From Xanthomonas boreopolis (GTDB taxonomy: Bacteria; Pseudomonadota; Gammaproteobacteria; Xanthomonadales; Xanthomonadaceae): DNA of 64,000 nucleotides. The stretch lies in NCBI GenBank assembly GCA_014654535.1, contig BNBA01000020.1, positions 1-64,000 on the forward strand, in the 5' to 3' direction. Both the position numbers and the translations under genes were made by a program. The notes below the pieces were generated by a model. That model did no database searches and was not told the origin of the DNA. It saw only the letters and a list, made by a program, of their open reading frames with translations. This document shows, piece by piece, positions 1 to 9,082 of this stretch (positions are counted from its first letter, which is position 1; each line of letters opens with the position of its first letter).

Positions 1-164
1 GACTCTCCCAGCGCGCCGCAGCCGAGGCGCTAGGCATGTCCCTGCCCGCATACCAGTCGCATGAGCGCGGCGTTTCGTACAGCACTGGCGAGCCTGTGCG
101 CACGTCGCGGATAATGCTGCTCGCCTGCGCCGCGATCGAGCGCGGCGTCGAGCCGCTCGACTGA
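1..164 (+). CDS. C-terminal fragment of a Cro/CI-type helix-turn-helix protein (partial)
   Basis: An open frame runs from the window edge to a TGA at 162-164. Its 53 visible residues contain LSQRAAAEALGMSLPAYQSH followed by ERG, the pattern of an XRE/Cro-type helix-turn-helix (helix 2, GMS turn, recognition helix, conserved E-x-G). It lies just upstream of the terminase genes, so it may be a small late-gene or lysogeny regulator. The start is outside the window, so size and exact role are unknown. Confidence 0.6.
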   Translation, partial: LSQRAAAEALGMSLPAYQSHERGVSYSTGEPVRTSRIMLLACAAIERGVEPLD

Positions 165-171
165 GCCAGCC

Positions 172-187
172 CCCCTTACTCAAGGGG
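172..187. terminator. Hairpin after the HTH gene
   Basis: CCCCTT and AAGGGG form a 6-bp stem around an ACTC loop, 8 bases after the HTH stop. No T-run follows, so termination is only possible. The core of this hairpin recurs in inverted orientation at 23878-23893 near the other end of the late module. Confidence 0.35.
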
Positions 188-231
188 CGGTGGGCCATTG
201 AACGGAATTGCCGGTCTGGGATAACGGCTGC

Positions 232-741
232 ATGAGCGACCGCCAGACGACCACAAACTCATCCAGGCCCAAGCGCTCCAACGCTGGGCGCCCGTCCAGC
301 TTCAATCCAGAGGTGGCCGAACGGTTATGCATGCTGATCGCCCAGGGCGATAGCGTGGCTAGAGCCGCTGAGGCTGAGGGTATGCCGGATGCCAGAACCA
401 TCTTCCGATGGCTGGCTACGGACGACCCTGAAGGGAAGCTCGGGTTCGAGGCATTCCGCCAGCAATACGTGCGCGCGCGCGAAATAAGAGCGGATGCTAG
501 GTTCGAGCGGGTGGACGACATCATGCTCAAGGTGGAGCAAGGGGAGATCGACCCAGCTGCTGCTAGGGTGATGCTCGATGCCATCAAATGGCAGGCCGGC
601 AAGGAGAACGCCAAGCGTTATGGGGAGGCGGTCACGCTAAAGGGCGACAAGGACAGCCCGCTGCACTTGCGAACGGTGAGGGAACTAACGGACGAGGAGC
701 TTGCCGCGATTGCCGCTGGTGGCCTACGTGGCACTGAATGA
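232..741 (+). CDS. Phage terminase small subunit
   Basis: A 169-residue protein with the layout of Sf6-type small terminases. The N-terminal DNA-binding part (about residues 15-60) carries AAEAEGMPDARTIFRWLA, which reads as a helix-turn-helix for packaging-site recognition. It is followed by an R-rich oligomerisation segment and an acidic C-terminus. The large terminase follows with overlap, as usual in packaging modules. ATG 232 was chosen; an in-frame TTG at 208 would add 8 residues but has no spaced ribosome binding site. The protein should select phage DNA and load the motor subunit. Confidence 0.85.
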   Translation: MSDRQTTTNSSRPKRSNAGRPSSFNPEVAERLCMLIAQGDSVARAAEAEGMPDARTIFRWLATDDPEGKLGFEAFRQQYVRAREIRADARFERVDDIMLKVEQGEIDPAAARVMLDAIKWQAGKENAKRYGEAVTLKGDKDSPLHLRTVRELTDEELAAIAAGGLRGTE

Positions 742-2323
742 GCTTTCGAGGGAGGATGCTGCGGCGGAACTGTTGCGTAGGCGGCGCGCCCGGGAGTCCC
801 TAACAGCGTTCAGTCAGGCTATTACGATCCCGGGAGCCCCCCTGTCCGACGATCCAAACCTGTGGTTGTTCGGGCCAATCGAGACCCAGATTGCAGCCCA
901 CCATAGACTGATCATGGCCGCGGTGGAAGAGTGCATCCGGAAGCCTATGGGGCGGCTAATGCTATTCCTCCCGCCCGGGTCAGCAAAATCAACTTACGCG
1001 AGTGTGGTTACGCCGCCATGGGCCATGGGGAAGTGGCCCGGGTTCAAGGTGATCCTAGCCAGCTATGCTGCTACTCCCGCGGAACGGGCATCGAAGCGAT
1101 GCCGAGCGATCGTTAATAGCGCTGAATATGCAGCGATATGGCCGGACCGGGTGATGCTGAAGTCCGGAAGCGGCGCCGTGAACGAATGGGAACTGACTAA
1201 CGACTCGGCGTTGCTGGCCGTTGGCGTGCTGGGAGCGGTTACGTCCGCACGTGCCGATCTGCTGATCATCGATGATCCCGTTGCCGGCCGGGAGGAGGCT
1301 AACTCGGAGACTGTCCGCAAGAAGACCCGCGAGGCGTACGACGACGACCTGCTTACGCGCCTGAAGCCGGGTGCGTCGGTGATTCTGATCCAGACGCGAT
1401 GGCACCCAGAGGACCTTGCTGGCTCGATCTTGCCGGAGGATTACCAAGGAGAGAGTGGCGAGATTGTTTGCAGGGACGGACTTACATGGAACGTTATTTG
1501 CTTGCCTGCAAAGGCGGAACGTGCGGATGATCCGCTCGGGCGAAAGCCTGGACAGTATCTGTGGCCCGAATGGTTTCCTCCGGAGCATTGGGCTCAGTAC
1601 GAGAAGAATCCTCGCACATGGTCGAGCCTGTATCAGCAGAGGCCGAGGCCAGACACTGGCAACCAGTTCGAGGCATCTTGGTTCGAGTGGTATGACGAGG
1701 CCGAATGCCCGGAACACCTACGAATCTATGGGGCCAGCGACTACGCAGTTACCAAGAAGTCGCTGGATAACAACCCTGACTGGACCGAGCATGGCATCGT
1801 CGGCGTGGATGAAAAGGGCGACATCTGGGTTCGCGACTGGTGGTACGGACAAGAGGAATCGGATGTAACGATTGCAGCCGAACTTGCGCTAGCGAAGCGC
1901 TGGAAGCCGGTAATGACCTACGGCGAGGCTGGTGTTATCGAGAAGGCAATCGGACCATTACGGCGGCGTCTCATGCGAGAGGCTGGCGTATTCGTCATGC
2001 GCGAATGGCTCCCGAGTGTATCCGACAAGGTGTCCAGGGTGGCTGGCTTCCGAGCCAGGGCGCATGCAGGGACTGTGCACCTCCCCCGCGGGAAGGCTTG
2101 GGCTAACCGCCTAGTAGATCAACTCGTGGCCTTCAACGGCCTCCCGGGCGGCCAGGATGATGGCGTAGACGTTCTCGGGCTCATTGGTCGAGCGCTTGAC
2201 AACATCAGGGATGGCCGCAAGCCGTCCATTGAACGCAACTCCGGGGTGCGGCCCTATAGCAGGGCATGGCTGGAATCGACCGGCCAACAATCGCTTGCCG
2301 AACGAAGGAGACGGGTCCTGTGA
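701..2323 (+). CDS. Phage terminase large subunit
   Basis: The packaging motor ATPase/nuclease, 540 residues from the earliest start. PPGSAKST (residues 91-98) is the Walker A loop and LLIIDDPV (187-194) the Walker B strand. The C-terminal half, with YGASDYAVT near residue 345 and a DDGVDVLG stretch near the end, fits the RNase H-like nuclease domain of the psiM2-type large terminase family. The start is uncertain: TTG 701, TTG 710 (10 bases after GAGGAG at 694-699) and GTG 719/728 are all in frame, and the frame overlaps the small terminase end by about 40 bases. The family assignment is firm. Confidence 0.92.
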   Translation: MPRLPLVAYVALNELSREDAAAELLRRRRARESLTAFSQAITIPGAPLSDDPNLWLFGPIETQIAAHHRLIMAAVEECIRKPMGRLMLFLPPGSAKSTYASVVTPPWAMGKWPGFKVILASYAATPAERASKRCRAIVNSAEYAAIWPDRVMLKSGSGAVNEWELTNDSALLAVGVLGAVTSARADLLIIDDPVAGREEANSETVRKKTREAYDDDLLTRLKPGASVILIQTRWHPEDLAGSILPEDYQGESGEIVCRDGLTWNVICLPAKAERADDPLGRKPGQYLWPEWFPPEHWAQYEKNPRTWSSLYQQRPRPDTGNQFEASWFEWYDEAECPEHLRIYGASDYAVTKKSLDNNPDWTEHGIVGVDEKGDIWVRDWWYGQEESDVTIAAELALAKRWKPVMTYGEAGVIEKAIGPLRRRLMREAGVFVMREWLPSVSDKVSRVAGFRARAHAGTVHLPRGKAWANRLVDQLVAFNGLPGGQDDGVDVLGLIGRALDNIRDGRKPSIERNSGVRPYSRAWLESTGQQSLAERRRRVL

Positions 2324-4365
2324 CTACGCTGATGCCTGCTGAGGGATTCGCGGATGCGTTGGCTGCCGAGCAGGCGGCCGAGGCTGAGCGCGAAGCCAAG
2401 GCGCAAGCGCTGGCCCAGGAAGAGGCGGACGTTGCCAACTGGCACAAGCGCATCAAAGAGTCGCGAGACTTCGACAAGGATGCCCGTAAGGGATATGCGC
2501 TCGACCGACAATATTGCCGAAACCTTGTCGATCCCGTCTACGACGTGTCTGTACCTATTGCAGGCACCTACGTAAATATCCTTACCTCGTTTCTGTATGC
2601 GCGTGATCCCGAGCCAGCCGTGCAGCCTGCCGAATCGGTGGGATCCAGCCGCGTCAAGGTGGCAAAGCAAGTCGGTCGCACGCTCGAAATAGTCATTACG
2701 TCGCTGTGGAAGCGCGGGCGCTTGAAGCACGCCGCCGACGCCATGGTGCGTTCGGGCCTGAGCATCGGCATCGGCTGGATCAAGGCGGCATGGCATCGCG
2801 AGACCGAGCGCGACCCGACCACCGACCAGCGCATCGCCGACCTGCGCGCCAAGCTCGAAGCCCTGTCGCTGATGGAAGCCGAGCTGGCTGAGGGCAACGC
2901 AGCCAACCCGGACCTGCTGGAGGCTCAGTACGAGCAGCAGATGCAGACGCTCGAAGCACAGGTCGAACACATCATCTACAACGGTCTGGTCTTCGACTTC
3001 GTGCGCGGCGAAGACATCCAGGTCTCCATGGACGTGGCCACCCTGAAGGACTACGCCATCTCGCCGTGGATCGCCCACCGCACGTTCATGCCGTACGACA
3101 AGGCGCAGGCAACATTCCCGGATCTACGGGACGAGCTTGGAAAGGCCGAGGCGTACTACCACGTCAAGCGCCAGTGCGAGCCCAACGCGGGCTTCTCGGC
3201 AGCCGATGGCGTCGTGGACGAACACGACGCTGAGGCGTTCCGAAGCGCTACTGCTGCCGGCCAAGGGGCGGATTCAGGCCCCCGCTACATCTGCATCTGG
3301 GAGATCTGGGACCTGACCACCGGTCTAGTGCACACCATCACGCCCGGCCTGCGCCGCAACCTGCGCCAGCCGTACACCCCCGACCAGCGCAGCACGCGCT
3401 TCTACCCGTTCTTCCAGTGGGCGCCCCTGTGGGTTGACGGTCAGCGGCATCCACAGTCGCTGGTAGATCGCTCTCGCTCGTTGCTGGATGAGTACAACCG
3501 CACCCGAACGAACTACCGCGAGCATCGCCGTCGCGCAATTCCGAAGCTCGGATTCGACCGTGGCGCCGTCGATAAGGATGACGCGGAGAAGCTAGAAGGT
3601 AGCGGCGTCGGAGAAATGGTCGGACTGGATCTAAAGGGGCAGTCCTCGAAGGATGTTCTGTTCCCCATCCAGTACAACCAGATCGACGCCGCGCTGTACG
3701 ACACGGGGCCAATTCGTGCCGAGCTGGAGCTGATCTGGGGCATTCAGGAGGCGCTCGCTTCCAGCATCCAGACCGCAAAAACGGCAACTGAGGCCGATAT
3801 CCAGCAGCAGGGCACAGAGGCCCGCCTCGGTTACAGCCGCGATAGCCTGGACGATGTCCTCAGCGAGATAGCGCAGTACACCGCCGAACTCGCGATGTCG
3901 CCCGCTGGACTGTCGCCCGACGAGGTGACGGATATTGCTGGACCGGAGGCGCTCTGGTTCAACGCGCCGCTTCCAGAGCTGGTATCTGCGCTGCTAAGCG
4001 TGGGCATTCGCGCCGGAAGCTCGGGGCGTCCTGCCTCGAACCTGCGCCGGCAGCAGTGGGGCGCGATCCTGCCTCAGCTACAGGAAGCCGTGATCAGCAT
4101 TGGTCAGATGCGAGGGGCATCCCCATTGGACATTGCGAACAGTCTAGAGCAGCTCATGGTCGAGACCATCGAGCGCACGGGCGACACGTCCATCGATGCC
4201 TACAGTTTCATTCCTCAGGTTCCAGAGGTGGCGCCCGGGGGCGTAATGGCGTCCGCTGCCGTGCCAGAAGCTCCCCCTGCGGCCCCGCTGCCGGCCATCC
4301 CCGAATCCGAGATCCAGCCAACGATTCAGCCGCCTGCTATGGGCGTCGTCGCCCAGCCCCTTTGA
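2320..4365 (+). CDS. Phage portal protein
   Basis: A 681-residue protein in the normal portal position between terminase and scaffold/capsid. GTG 2320 is preceded by AAGGAG at 2305-2310 with 9-base spacing and overlaps the terminase stop by three bases, so it is preferred over the upstream ATG at 2266. The length matches podovirus portals of roughly 700 residues. The middle (about 470-560) carries a long helical stretch including QTAKTATEADIQQQG, typical of portal crown/stem regions. The last 40 residues are Pro/Ala-rich. It should form the dodecameric DNA entry ring. The call rests on size, position and overall character. Confidence 0.85.
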   Translation: MTTLMPAEGFADALAAEQAAEAEREAKAQALAQEEADVANWHKRIKESRDFDKDARKGYALDRQYCRNLVDPVYDVSVPIAGTYVNILTSFLYARDPEPAVQPAESVGSSRVKVAKQVGRTLEIVITSLWKRGRLKHAADAMVRSGLSIGIGWIKAAWHRETERDPTTDQRIADLRAKLEALSLMEAELAEGNAANPDLLEAQYEQQMQTLEAQVEHIIYNGLVFDFVRGEDIQVSMDVATLKDYAISPWIAHRTFMPYDKAQATFPDLRDELGKAEAYYHVKRQCEPNAGFSAADGVVDEHDAEAFRSATAAGQGADSGPRYICIWEIWDLTTGLVHTITPGLRRNLRQPYTPDQRSTRFYPFFQWAPLWVDGQRHPQSLVDRSRSLLDEYNRTRTNYREHRRRAIPKLGFDRGAVDKDDAEKLEGSGVGEMVGLDLKGQSSKDVLFPIQYNQIDAALYDTGPIRAELELIWGIQEALASSIQTAKTATEADIQQQGTEARLGYSRDSLDDVLSEIAQYTAELAMSPAGLSPDEVTDIAGPEALWFNAPLPELVSALLSVGIRAGSSGRPASNLRRQQWGAILPQLQEAVISIGQMRGASPLDIANSLEQLMVETIERTGDTSIDAYSFIPQVPEVAPGGVMASAAVPEAPPAAPLPAIPESEIQPTIQPPAMGVVAQPL

Positions 4366-4389
4366 TCCGCCGCCAACAGAGGTTCAACC

Positions 4390-5466
4390 ATGCATATTGA
4401 AGATCCAAACACCCCGGCTGTGCCGGATGAGCCCGCGGCCACTGCCGCAGAGACAGCCACCAGCCCGGAGGCCACTTCGGATTCGGCGCCGCCCGCGGAC
4501 CAGGTAGACGCCTTCTCCGCCGGCGTTGAGGCCGCCCGTGAATTGGAGGCCAAGGAAGCTGCGCCCGTCGCCGCGCCGGCTGGAGAGGGTGCGCCACAGC
4601 CGGAGCCCCAGCCAGAGGCGGCTACTGGTGCAGATGGAGAGACACCGGTCGCCAAGCCAGAAGGCGGCAATGCTCCAGCGGCCGAGCCCACCCAACCCCA
4701 GAGCGTCGATGAAGAGGTAAAGCAGCTGGGGCTCAAGGAGCGTGCAGCCGAGCGCTTCCGCGATCTGCATTCGCGTGCGGAGGAAGGTATCCGCTACCGC
4801 CAGCAGGCCGAGCAGTGGCAGCAGGCGGTGGAAAGCACGGGGGCAACGCCGCAGCAGTTCGGGAGCGCCCTCCAGTACCTGGCCGCAATTAACTCGGGGG
4901 ATCCAGCCCGAATGGGCGCTGCATACGACCAAATGCAGCAGGAGTTGCAGTGGTTGGGCAAGCAGCTTGGCCGCGAGGCCCCCGGGTTCGATCCGTTGAG
5001 CGCGCACCAAGACCTGGCCGCCCGCGTGAGCGCTGGCGAAATGACCCGGGAAGTGGCGCTGGAGCTAGCCCAGCATCGACAGCAGGGGCAATTGCATCAG
5101 AGCCATGTCCAGGCCCAGCAGGAGAAGGTGCAACAGGATGCCCAGTACCAGCAGGGACTGGCGTCGGTACAGCAGCTCGGAGCGCACCTGCGGGCCAGCG
5201 ACCCGCAGTTCGACCAGAAATTGCAGCTTCTCGCGCCGGCGATCGACCTAATCCAGCGCACGTTGCCCCCGGCACAGTGGCAGCAGGAGATCCACAGGGC
5301 CTATCTCAACCTGCCTGCCACCGCAGTAGCGGCACCTCCTGCGGCTCCCGTTCGGTCCGCGCCGAACCCTATTCGGCCTGCTAGTGGTGCTCCCGTGGCA
5401 CCCAAGATCACGGTTGAGAACGCCTTCGAGATCGGCGTTCAGCAGGCCAGGGCCCGCGGACTTTAA
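4390..5466 (+). CDS. Phage capsid scaffolding protein
   Basis: A 358-residue, strongly biased protein. The first 110 residues are a disordered Ala/Pro/Glu segment. Residues 110-290 are Gln/Ala-rich amphipathic helix, and a Pro-rich linker leads to a basic C-terminal tail ending in QQARARGL. This composition and the position between portal and major capsid protein are those of scaffolding proteins, whose basic C-terminus binds the coat protein during prohead assembly. An AGAGG precedes ATG 4390. A terminator hairpin follows 5 bases after the stop. There is no recognisable protease motif, so a protease-scaffold fusion is unlikely. Confidence 0.75.
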   Translation: MHIEDPNTPAVPDEPAATAAETATSPEATSDSAPPADQVDAFSAGVEAARELEAKEAAPVAAPAGEGAPQPEPQPEAATGADGETPVAKPEGGNAPAAEPTQPQSVDEEVKQLGLKERAAERFRDLHSRAEEGIRYRQQAEQWQQAVESTGATPQQFGSALQYLAAINSGDPARMGAAYDQMQQELQWLGKQLGREAPGFDPLSAHQDLAARVSAGEMTREVALELAQHRQQGQLHQSHVQAQQEKVQQDAQYQQGLASVQQLGAHLRASDPQFDQKLQLLAPAIDLIQRTLPPAQWQQEIHRAYLNLPATAVAAPPAAPVRSAPNPIRPASGAPVAPKITVENAFEIGVQQARARGL

Positions 5467-5470
5467 CCAC

Positions 5471-5501
5471 AAAGGGGCCTTTGGGCCCCTTCCTTCTTTC
5501 T
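5471..5501. terminator. Terminator hairpin, possibly bidirectional
   Basis: An 8-bp stem (5472-5479 with 5484-5491) closes a TTTG loop and is followed by a pyrimidine-rich T tract on the plus strand. It follows the scaffold stop. It also lies immediately downstream of a minus-strand ORF that stops at 5500, so it could end transcription from both sides. Because the capsid gene lies beyond it, readthrough or a separate capsid promoter is needed. Confidence 0.6.
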
Positions 5502-5658
5502 AACCATTGACGGCATCCAGCGCAGTGGTATCGTGCATCGCGAGCGGCACATCTGCCGCCCCGCGTGTGACGTAAGCCGGGTTCGCCGCCGGTAGCGCTG
5601 TAACGAGCCTCGCGCCCTCGGAACGCGGAAAGACCCTCAGCCCGTCTGGGCTGGCCAT
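5500..5658 (-). CDS. Candidate small opposite-strand phage protein (52 aa)
   Basis: A small ORF on the strand opposite to the virion genes, between scaffold and capsid. ATG at 5658 is preceded on the minus strand by a good ribosome binding site, GGAAGGAAAG. The predicted product of 52 residues begins MASPDGLRVFPRSEGARLV and is soluble. Its stop abuts the bidirectional-looking hairpin at 5471-5501, giving a convergent gene layout. No family is recognised. It could instead be chance coding potential within a 175-base capsid leader. Confidence 0.4.
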   Translation of the reverse strand: MASPDGLRVFPRSEGARLVTALPAANPAYVTRGAADVPLAMHDTTALDAVNG

Positions 5659-5677
5659 CTTTCCTTCCGAGGCCACT

Positions 5678-6739
5678 ATGCCGCTTACCACTGCGCAGCT
5701 CCTGCAAGGAGCCAATTATCAGTTGGAGTCGTTCGCGACCAACGACCCCATCGACCAGTTCACCACCCAGCGTCCGTTCGCCGATTGGCTGATCCAGAAT
5801 CGTCAGGATTCCGTGTTCGGCAATGGCGTGTTCAACGAGAAGGTTCGGTTCACCAACGACTCGAACTACCAGAACTATACCGGCGACGATCAGGTTACCC
5901 ACAATCGCAAGGACACCGTCCGCAAGGCGCCATTCCAGGCCTATGAGGCGTTCGACGGCTTCACCCTCAACGAAACCGAGCTGGCGAACAACGGCATCAT
6001 CCTGACCGATGACCGCAATGCAGTGATGTCGGAAGCGGAGAGGATCCAGATCGTTAACCTGCTCCAGGAGAACTGGACCACCCTGAAGGACGGTTTCCAG
6101 GAGAACTGGGACATCGAGGTCCATCTGGACGGCTCGACCAACCCGAAGGCCGTTCCCGGTCTGGATGCACTGGTCAGCACCACCCCGAACGTCGGCACCA
6201 TCGGCGGTATCGATGCCTCCACGGCGACCTACTGGCGCAACTTTGCCGACATGGGCATCAGCACCTCGACGGCGGGCAACCTGATTTCCCATCTTGAGAC
6301 CCTGTGGCGCAAGTGCATCGCCTACGGAAAGATGGGCGCTCCGGATTTCATCCCGGTGGGCTCGGAGATGTACGACGCCATCCAGGCCGATGCCCTCAAG
6401 GTGATGAGCCGCCAGATTACGCTGGGCACATCCAGCACGGGCGGCGTGACGCTCGACCCCTCGACCAAGGCCCTGGCGTTCAAGGGCGTTCCTATCGTGT
6501 GGGATCCGACGTTCGACGCCCTGGACGACCTGCTGGGTCCGATCACGTATCCGTGGAAGAAGCGCGGCTATTTCCTGAATAGCAAGACCATCAAGCTGCG
6601 CCCGGTGAAGGGCCGCTGGATGATCCGCCGCACCCCTCCGCGCGTCTATGACCGCTTCACGCACTACTTCGGCATGACGGCCCATTACGGCATCACGGCG
6701 AAGAAGCGCAACAGCAACGCGGTCTTCTCGATCGCCTGA
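5678..6739 (+). CDS. Phage major capsid protein
   Basis: A 353-residue protein directly after the scaffold gene. It has the mixed alpha/beta composition of coat proteins and no signal peptide, membrane segment or catalytic motif. The N-terminal region carries FTTQRPFADWLIQNRQD, and the C-terminus has IKLRPVKGRWMIRRTPPRV before the final beta strand. GAGG at 5669-5672 gives a normally spaced ribosome binding site for ATG 5678. Codon usage is rich in strong GC-ending codons compared with the tail genes, consistent with high expression. It should form the icosahedral shell, probably with an HK97-like fold. The call is by position, size and character. Confidence 0.8.
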   Translation: MPLTTAQLLQGANYQLESFATNDPIDQFTTQRPFADWLIQNRQDSVFGNGVFNEKVRFTNDSNYQNYTGDDQVTHNRKDTVRKAPFQAYEAFDGFTLNETELANNGIILTDDRNAVMSEAERIQIVNLLQENWTTLKDGFQENWDIEVHLDGSTNPKAVPGLDALVSTTPNVGTIGGIDASTATYWRNFADMGISTSTAGNLISHLETLWRKCIAYGKMGAPDFIPVGSEMYDAIQADALKVMSRQITLGTSSTGGVTLDPSTKALAFKGVPIVWDPTFDALDDLLGPITYPWKKRGYFLNSKTIKLRPVKGRWMIRRTPPRVYDRFTHYFGMTAHYGITAKKRNSNAVFSIA

Positions 6740-6782
6740 CCCACTGAAGCCGGTGGCCACGCGCCACCGGCAGGAGACCGAC

Positions 6783-7127
6783 ATGCCGAACATCATCAAT
6801 ATCGTTACCGCTCGGGATATCACGGCTACCGGGGCTTCCACGCCGGTTCGCCTTGGCAAGACCCCGCTACTGGGTGGCTGGGGGCGTGAGGGCCTGCTGC
6901 ATCTGGACGCCCCCGTAGGTGGCTCCGGTGTAGTGGCCGTCCAAGGTCACCCGTCAACCAGCAAGACGGCACCAGCAACCGGTGACTCGGGCTGGGCGAC
7001 CATCGCCACCCTGAACGCAGCGTCGCCACTGCTGCAAGAAATCGCCGATCTGCCGAACTGGATCCGTATCAACGTGACCACGGCAGGCACCGGCACCCTC
7101 ACCGCCACGTTGGAGGGCATCCAGTGA
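6783..7127 (+). CDS. Putative capsid decoration or minor head protein
   Basis: A 114-residue, Gly/Thr/Ala-rich, probably all-beta protein right after the major capsid gene. ATG 6783 has AGGAG 6 bases upstream and is preferred over an upstream ATG at 6753. The C-terminal half (WIRINVTTAGTGTLTATLEG) looks like the edge strands of a beta sandwich, as in many head decoration proteins. No specific family is recognised. The stop overlaps the GTG start of the next gene. Confidence 0.5.
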   Translation: MPNIINIVTARDITATGASTPVRLGKTPLLGGWGREGLLHLDAPVGGSGVVAVQGHPSTSKTAPATGDSGWATIATLNAASPLLQEIADLPNWIRINVTTAGTGTLTATLEGIQ

Positions 7128-7600
7128 AGATCACGTTCGTTACCTTGCTCATCGACCGGGATGCGACCACGAAGATCCCGGTGCAGGTCCCGGAGTACGA
7201 GTTGCCGGTCCTGGAAGAGCTGTATGCCGTTGAGAACTTGCACGTGGTGCAAAGGGACCAGGTCAACATCGACAAGTTCGATGTGGATGAAGTCTTCGCC
7301 GTCCTGAGCAACAAGTATGCGCGCACCTCGGCCGGTGCCGAGGCCTTCAAAGCAGCGTACCGCAACAAGCGCGAGTTCGAGCGTGCGGTTGAGGTCCATG
7401 CGGAAGATTCGGACGAAGGAGAGGGGCAGGTGGATCTCGCCGCACTGGCGAGCGCCAATGCTCCGGAGGTGATTGCCGCTCTGGGCAGCCTGACCGATGA
7501 GGAGCTTGCCGAGCTAGCCGAGATCGAGAAGGCCGGAAAGAACCGGAAGGGCGTTCTCGATGCGATCAGCGCCACCTTGGGTGAAGGTGGCGGCGAGTAA
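7124..7600 (+). CDS. Putative phage head protein with HeH/LEM-like C-terminal helices
   Basis: A 158-residue acidic protein starting with GTG 7124, which overlaps the previous stop and has GGAGGG about 7 bases upstream. The N-terminal 55 residues look beta-rich, followed by a charged helical section (about 70-100). The C-terminal 35 residues (LTDEELAELAEIEKAGKNRK) match the short helix-extended-loop-helix pattern found at the end of many phage head-associated proteins. Lying between capsid and adaptor genes, it is probably a head completion or accessory protein. The function is inferred from position only. Confidence 0.45.
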   Translation: MKITFVTLLIDRDATTKIPVQVPEYELPVLEELYAVENLHVVQRDQVNIDKFDVDEVFAVLSNKYARTSAGAEAFKAAYRNKREFERAVEVHAEDSDEGEGQVDLAALASANAPEVIAALGSLTDEELAELAEIEKAGKNRKGVLDAISATLGEGGGE

Positions 7601-7669
7601 GCCTGCTGGCGGCGGGCTGGCGGCCGGACGGGGCGACTCGGCCGGCCGTTTTTCTTCATGGAGGTACGT

Positions 7670-9079
7670 ATGAGCGGAAATAACGCACCCATCATGGTCA
7701 AGGGCGGCAACGTTTACGACAGCCCGCTCGGGTATGACGCGCCCATCGAGTACGACACCGCCCGGGTAAGCATGGAAGGCGTCGGCGTTGACTGGTCGCT
7801 CAAGAAGTGCCGCCAAGAGATCATCCGGCGACTGGGATTTGTGGTCGAACCCGTCAAGGTGCAGCGGACGTTCGATCAGCTGCGCAAGACGGTCGCCGCG
7901 GCGCTTGGCTTCAGCCATGCAGGCACCCCAGTGCCGCGGACGATGGAATCGCTACGCAACGATCTTTTGCGTCGCCTTGGGTTCTCTGCCCAAGCCACGG
8001 CGGGATCATGGCCGCCTGGGATGAAGGAACTGCTGACGAACTTCCTGTATGAGGCTCAGGTAGCGCTCCAGCATCAATATCGCCTTGGTGTAGACATACC
8101 CCTCGGCCCCTTTTCTGCCGATAATGACGTGACTACCCTGGACCCATGGGCCGTGTTCCTGCTGGCGCTTGCCAACGCCAAGGCCCATCACGCGCAGCCG
8201 GATTCCAAGGTCTATTACGACCAACTGGGCGGCTACATCGCCACCGTAGCGAAGTCCTCGGATGTTGATCAGATCATCAATACCGCCCAGGATTCGCTAT
8301 TGCAGCGCTATGCAATGGACCGGTACACCGATGGTACTGCGCCGCTTGTAAACGGCTCCGACAAGACCCTGATCGATGGCGTTGCTGTTGAGATGCAGGC
8401 TATTGCGGATGCGAAGGCGAAGTACGGCCAGAAGGATGCGGAGGCCTACTACGGGCGTCTTCAGGAGATGGCGCAGCGCCGGCCCTTCGACTTGGATGCG
8501 ATGGTCGATAGCTTTATCCGCGACGCGCAGGACCAGCTATACCAGCAGTACAAGGAGCTGCGTACGGAGCGCTGGTGGACGGTCGAGTGTGTGCCAGGGG
8601 CCAATCTATACGATGTGCCGCTCGATCTGGATCAGTACCTCGACTTCCGGCGCATCACCTGGGCCGGGATCCTGGACGGCGGGCAGTGGACGCCTCTGAT
8701 CGAGGGAATTGACCCTGTGCTGTACACCAGCACATCCCTAAGCAAACCCGCCTACTACCGCCTGACTGGCGTCATAGAAATATTCCCGGCACCTGACCGA
8801 GCATACACGATCAAGATCCGCGGCCACCTGGGGCTCAAATGGCTCAACGGGGACGACGATCTGCTGACTGTGAACAGCCGCGCGGTGTTCTTGCATGCCT
8901 TGGCGAATGCCAAGGCGCACTACCGACAGCCGGACGCTGGGAACTACATGCAGCAGGCCCAGGCGTACGTGCGACAGCTGGTATCCGGAGCACACGGCAC
9001 CAGGCGATACATCCCCGGAACCCGGCAGATCCCGCCCGCTCGGCGTCCGGTTCCTGTCGGTGGCTGGCCGGAGAGCTGA
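7670..9079 (+). CDS. Putative head-tail adaptor protein with internal repeats
   Basis: A 469-residue protein in the slot of podovirus adaptors (T7 gp11 / P22 gp4 type) before the nozzle gene. ATG 7670 is preceded by GGAGG with 5-base spacing; the ATG at 7658 overlaps that site and is less likely. The N-terminus holds three versions of one helix, SLKKCRQEIIRRLGF, TFDQLRKTVAAALGF and TMESLRNDLLRRLGF. The rest holds a DAQ-xx-L-xx-Y helix and an AVFL-x-ALANAKAH segment in repeated order. The C-terminal third (WWTVECVPGANLYDVPLDLD onward) is the complete adaptor-like module with a beta domain. Earlier copies look like shortened duplicates. Confidence 0.65.
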   Translation: MSGNNAPIMVKGGNVYDSPLGYDAPIEYDTARVSMEGVGVDWSLKKCRQEIIRRLGFVVEPVKVQRTFDQLRKTVAAALGFSHAGTPVPRTMESLRNDLLRRLGFSAQATAGSWPPGMKELLTNFLYEAQVALQHQYRLGVDIPLGPFSADNDVTTLDPWAVFLLALANAKAHHAQPDSKVYYDQLGGYIATVAKSSDVDQIINTAQDSLLQRYAMDRYTDGTAPLVNGSDKTLIDGVAVEMQAIADAKAKYGQKDAEAYYGRLQEMAQRRPFDLDAMVDSFIRDAQDQLYQQYKELRTERWWTVECVPGANLYDVPLDLDQYLDFRRITWAGILDGGQWTPLIEGIDPVLYTSTSLSKPAYYRLTGVIEIFPAPDRAYTIKIRGHLGLKWLNGDDDLLTVNSRAVFLHALANAKAHYRQPDAGNYMQQAQAYVRQLVSGAHGTRRYIPGTRQIPPARRPVPVGGWPES

Positions 9080-9082
9080 CCC

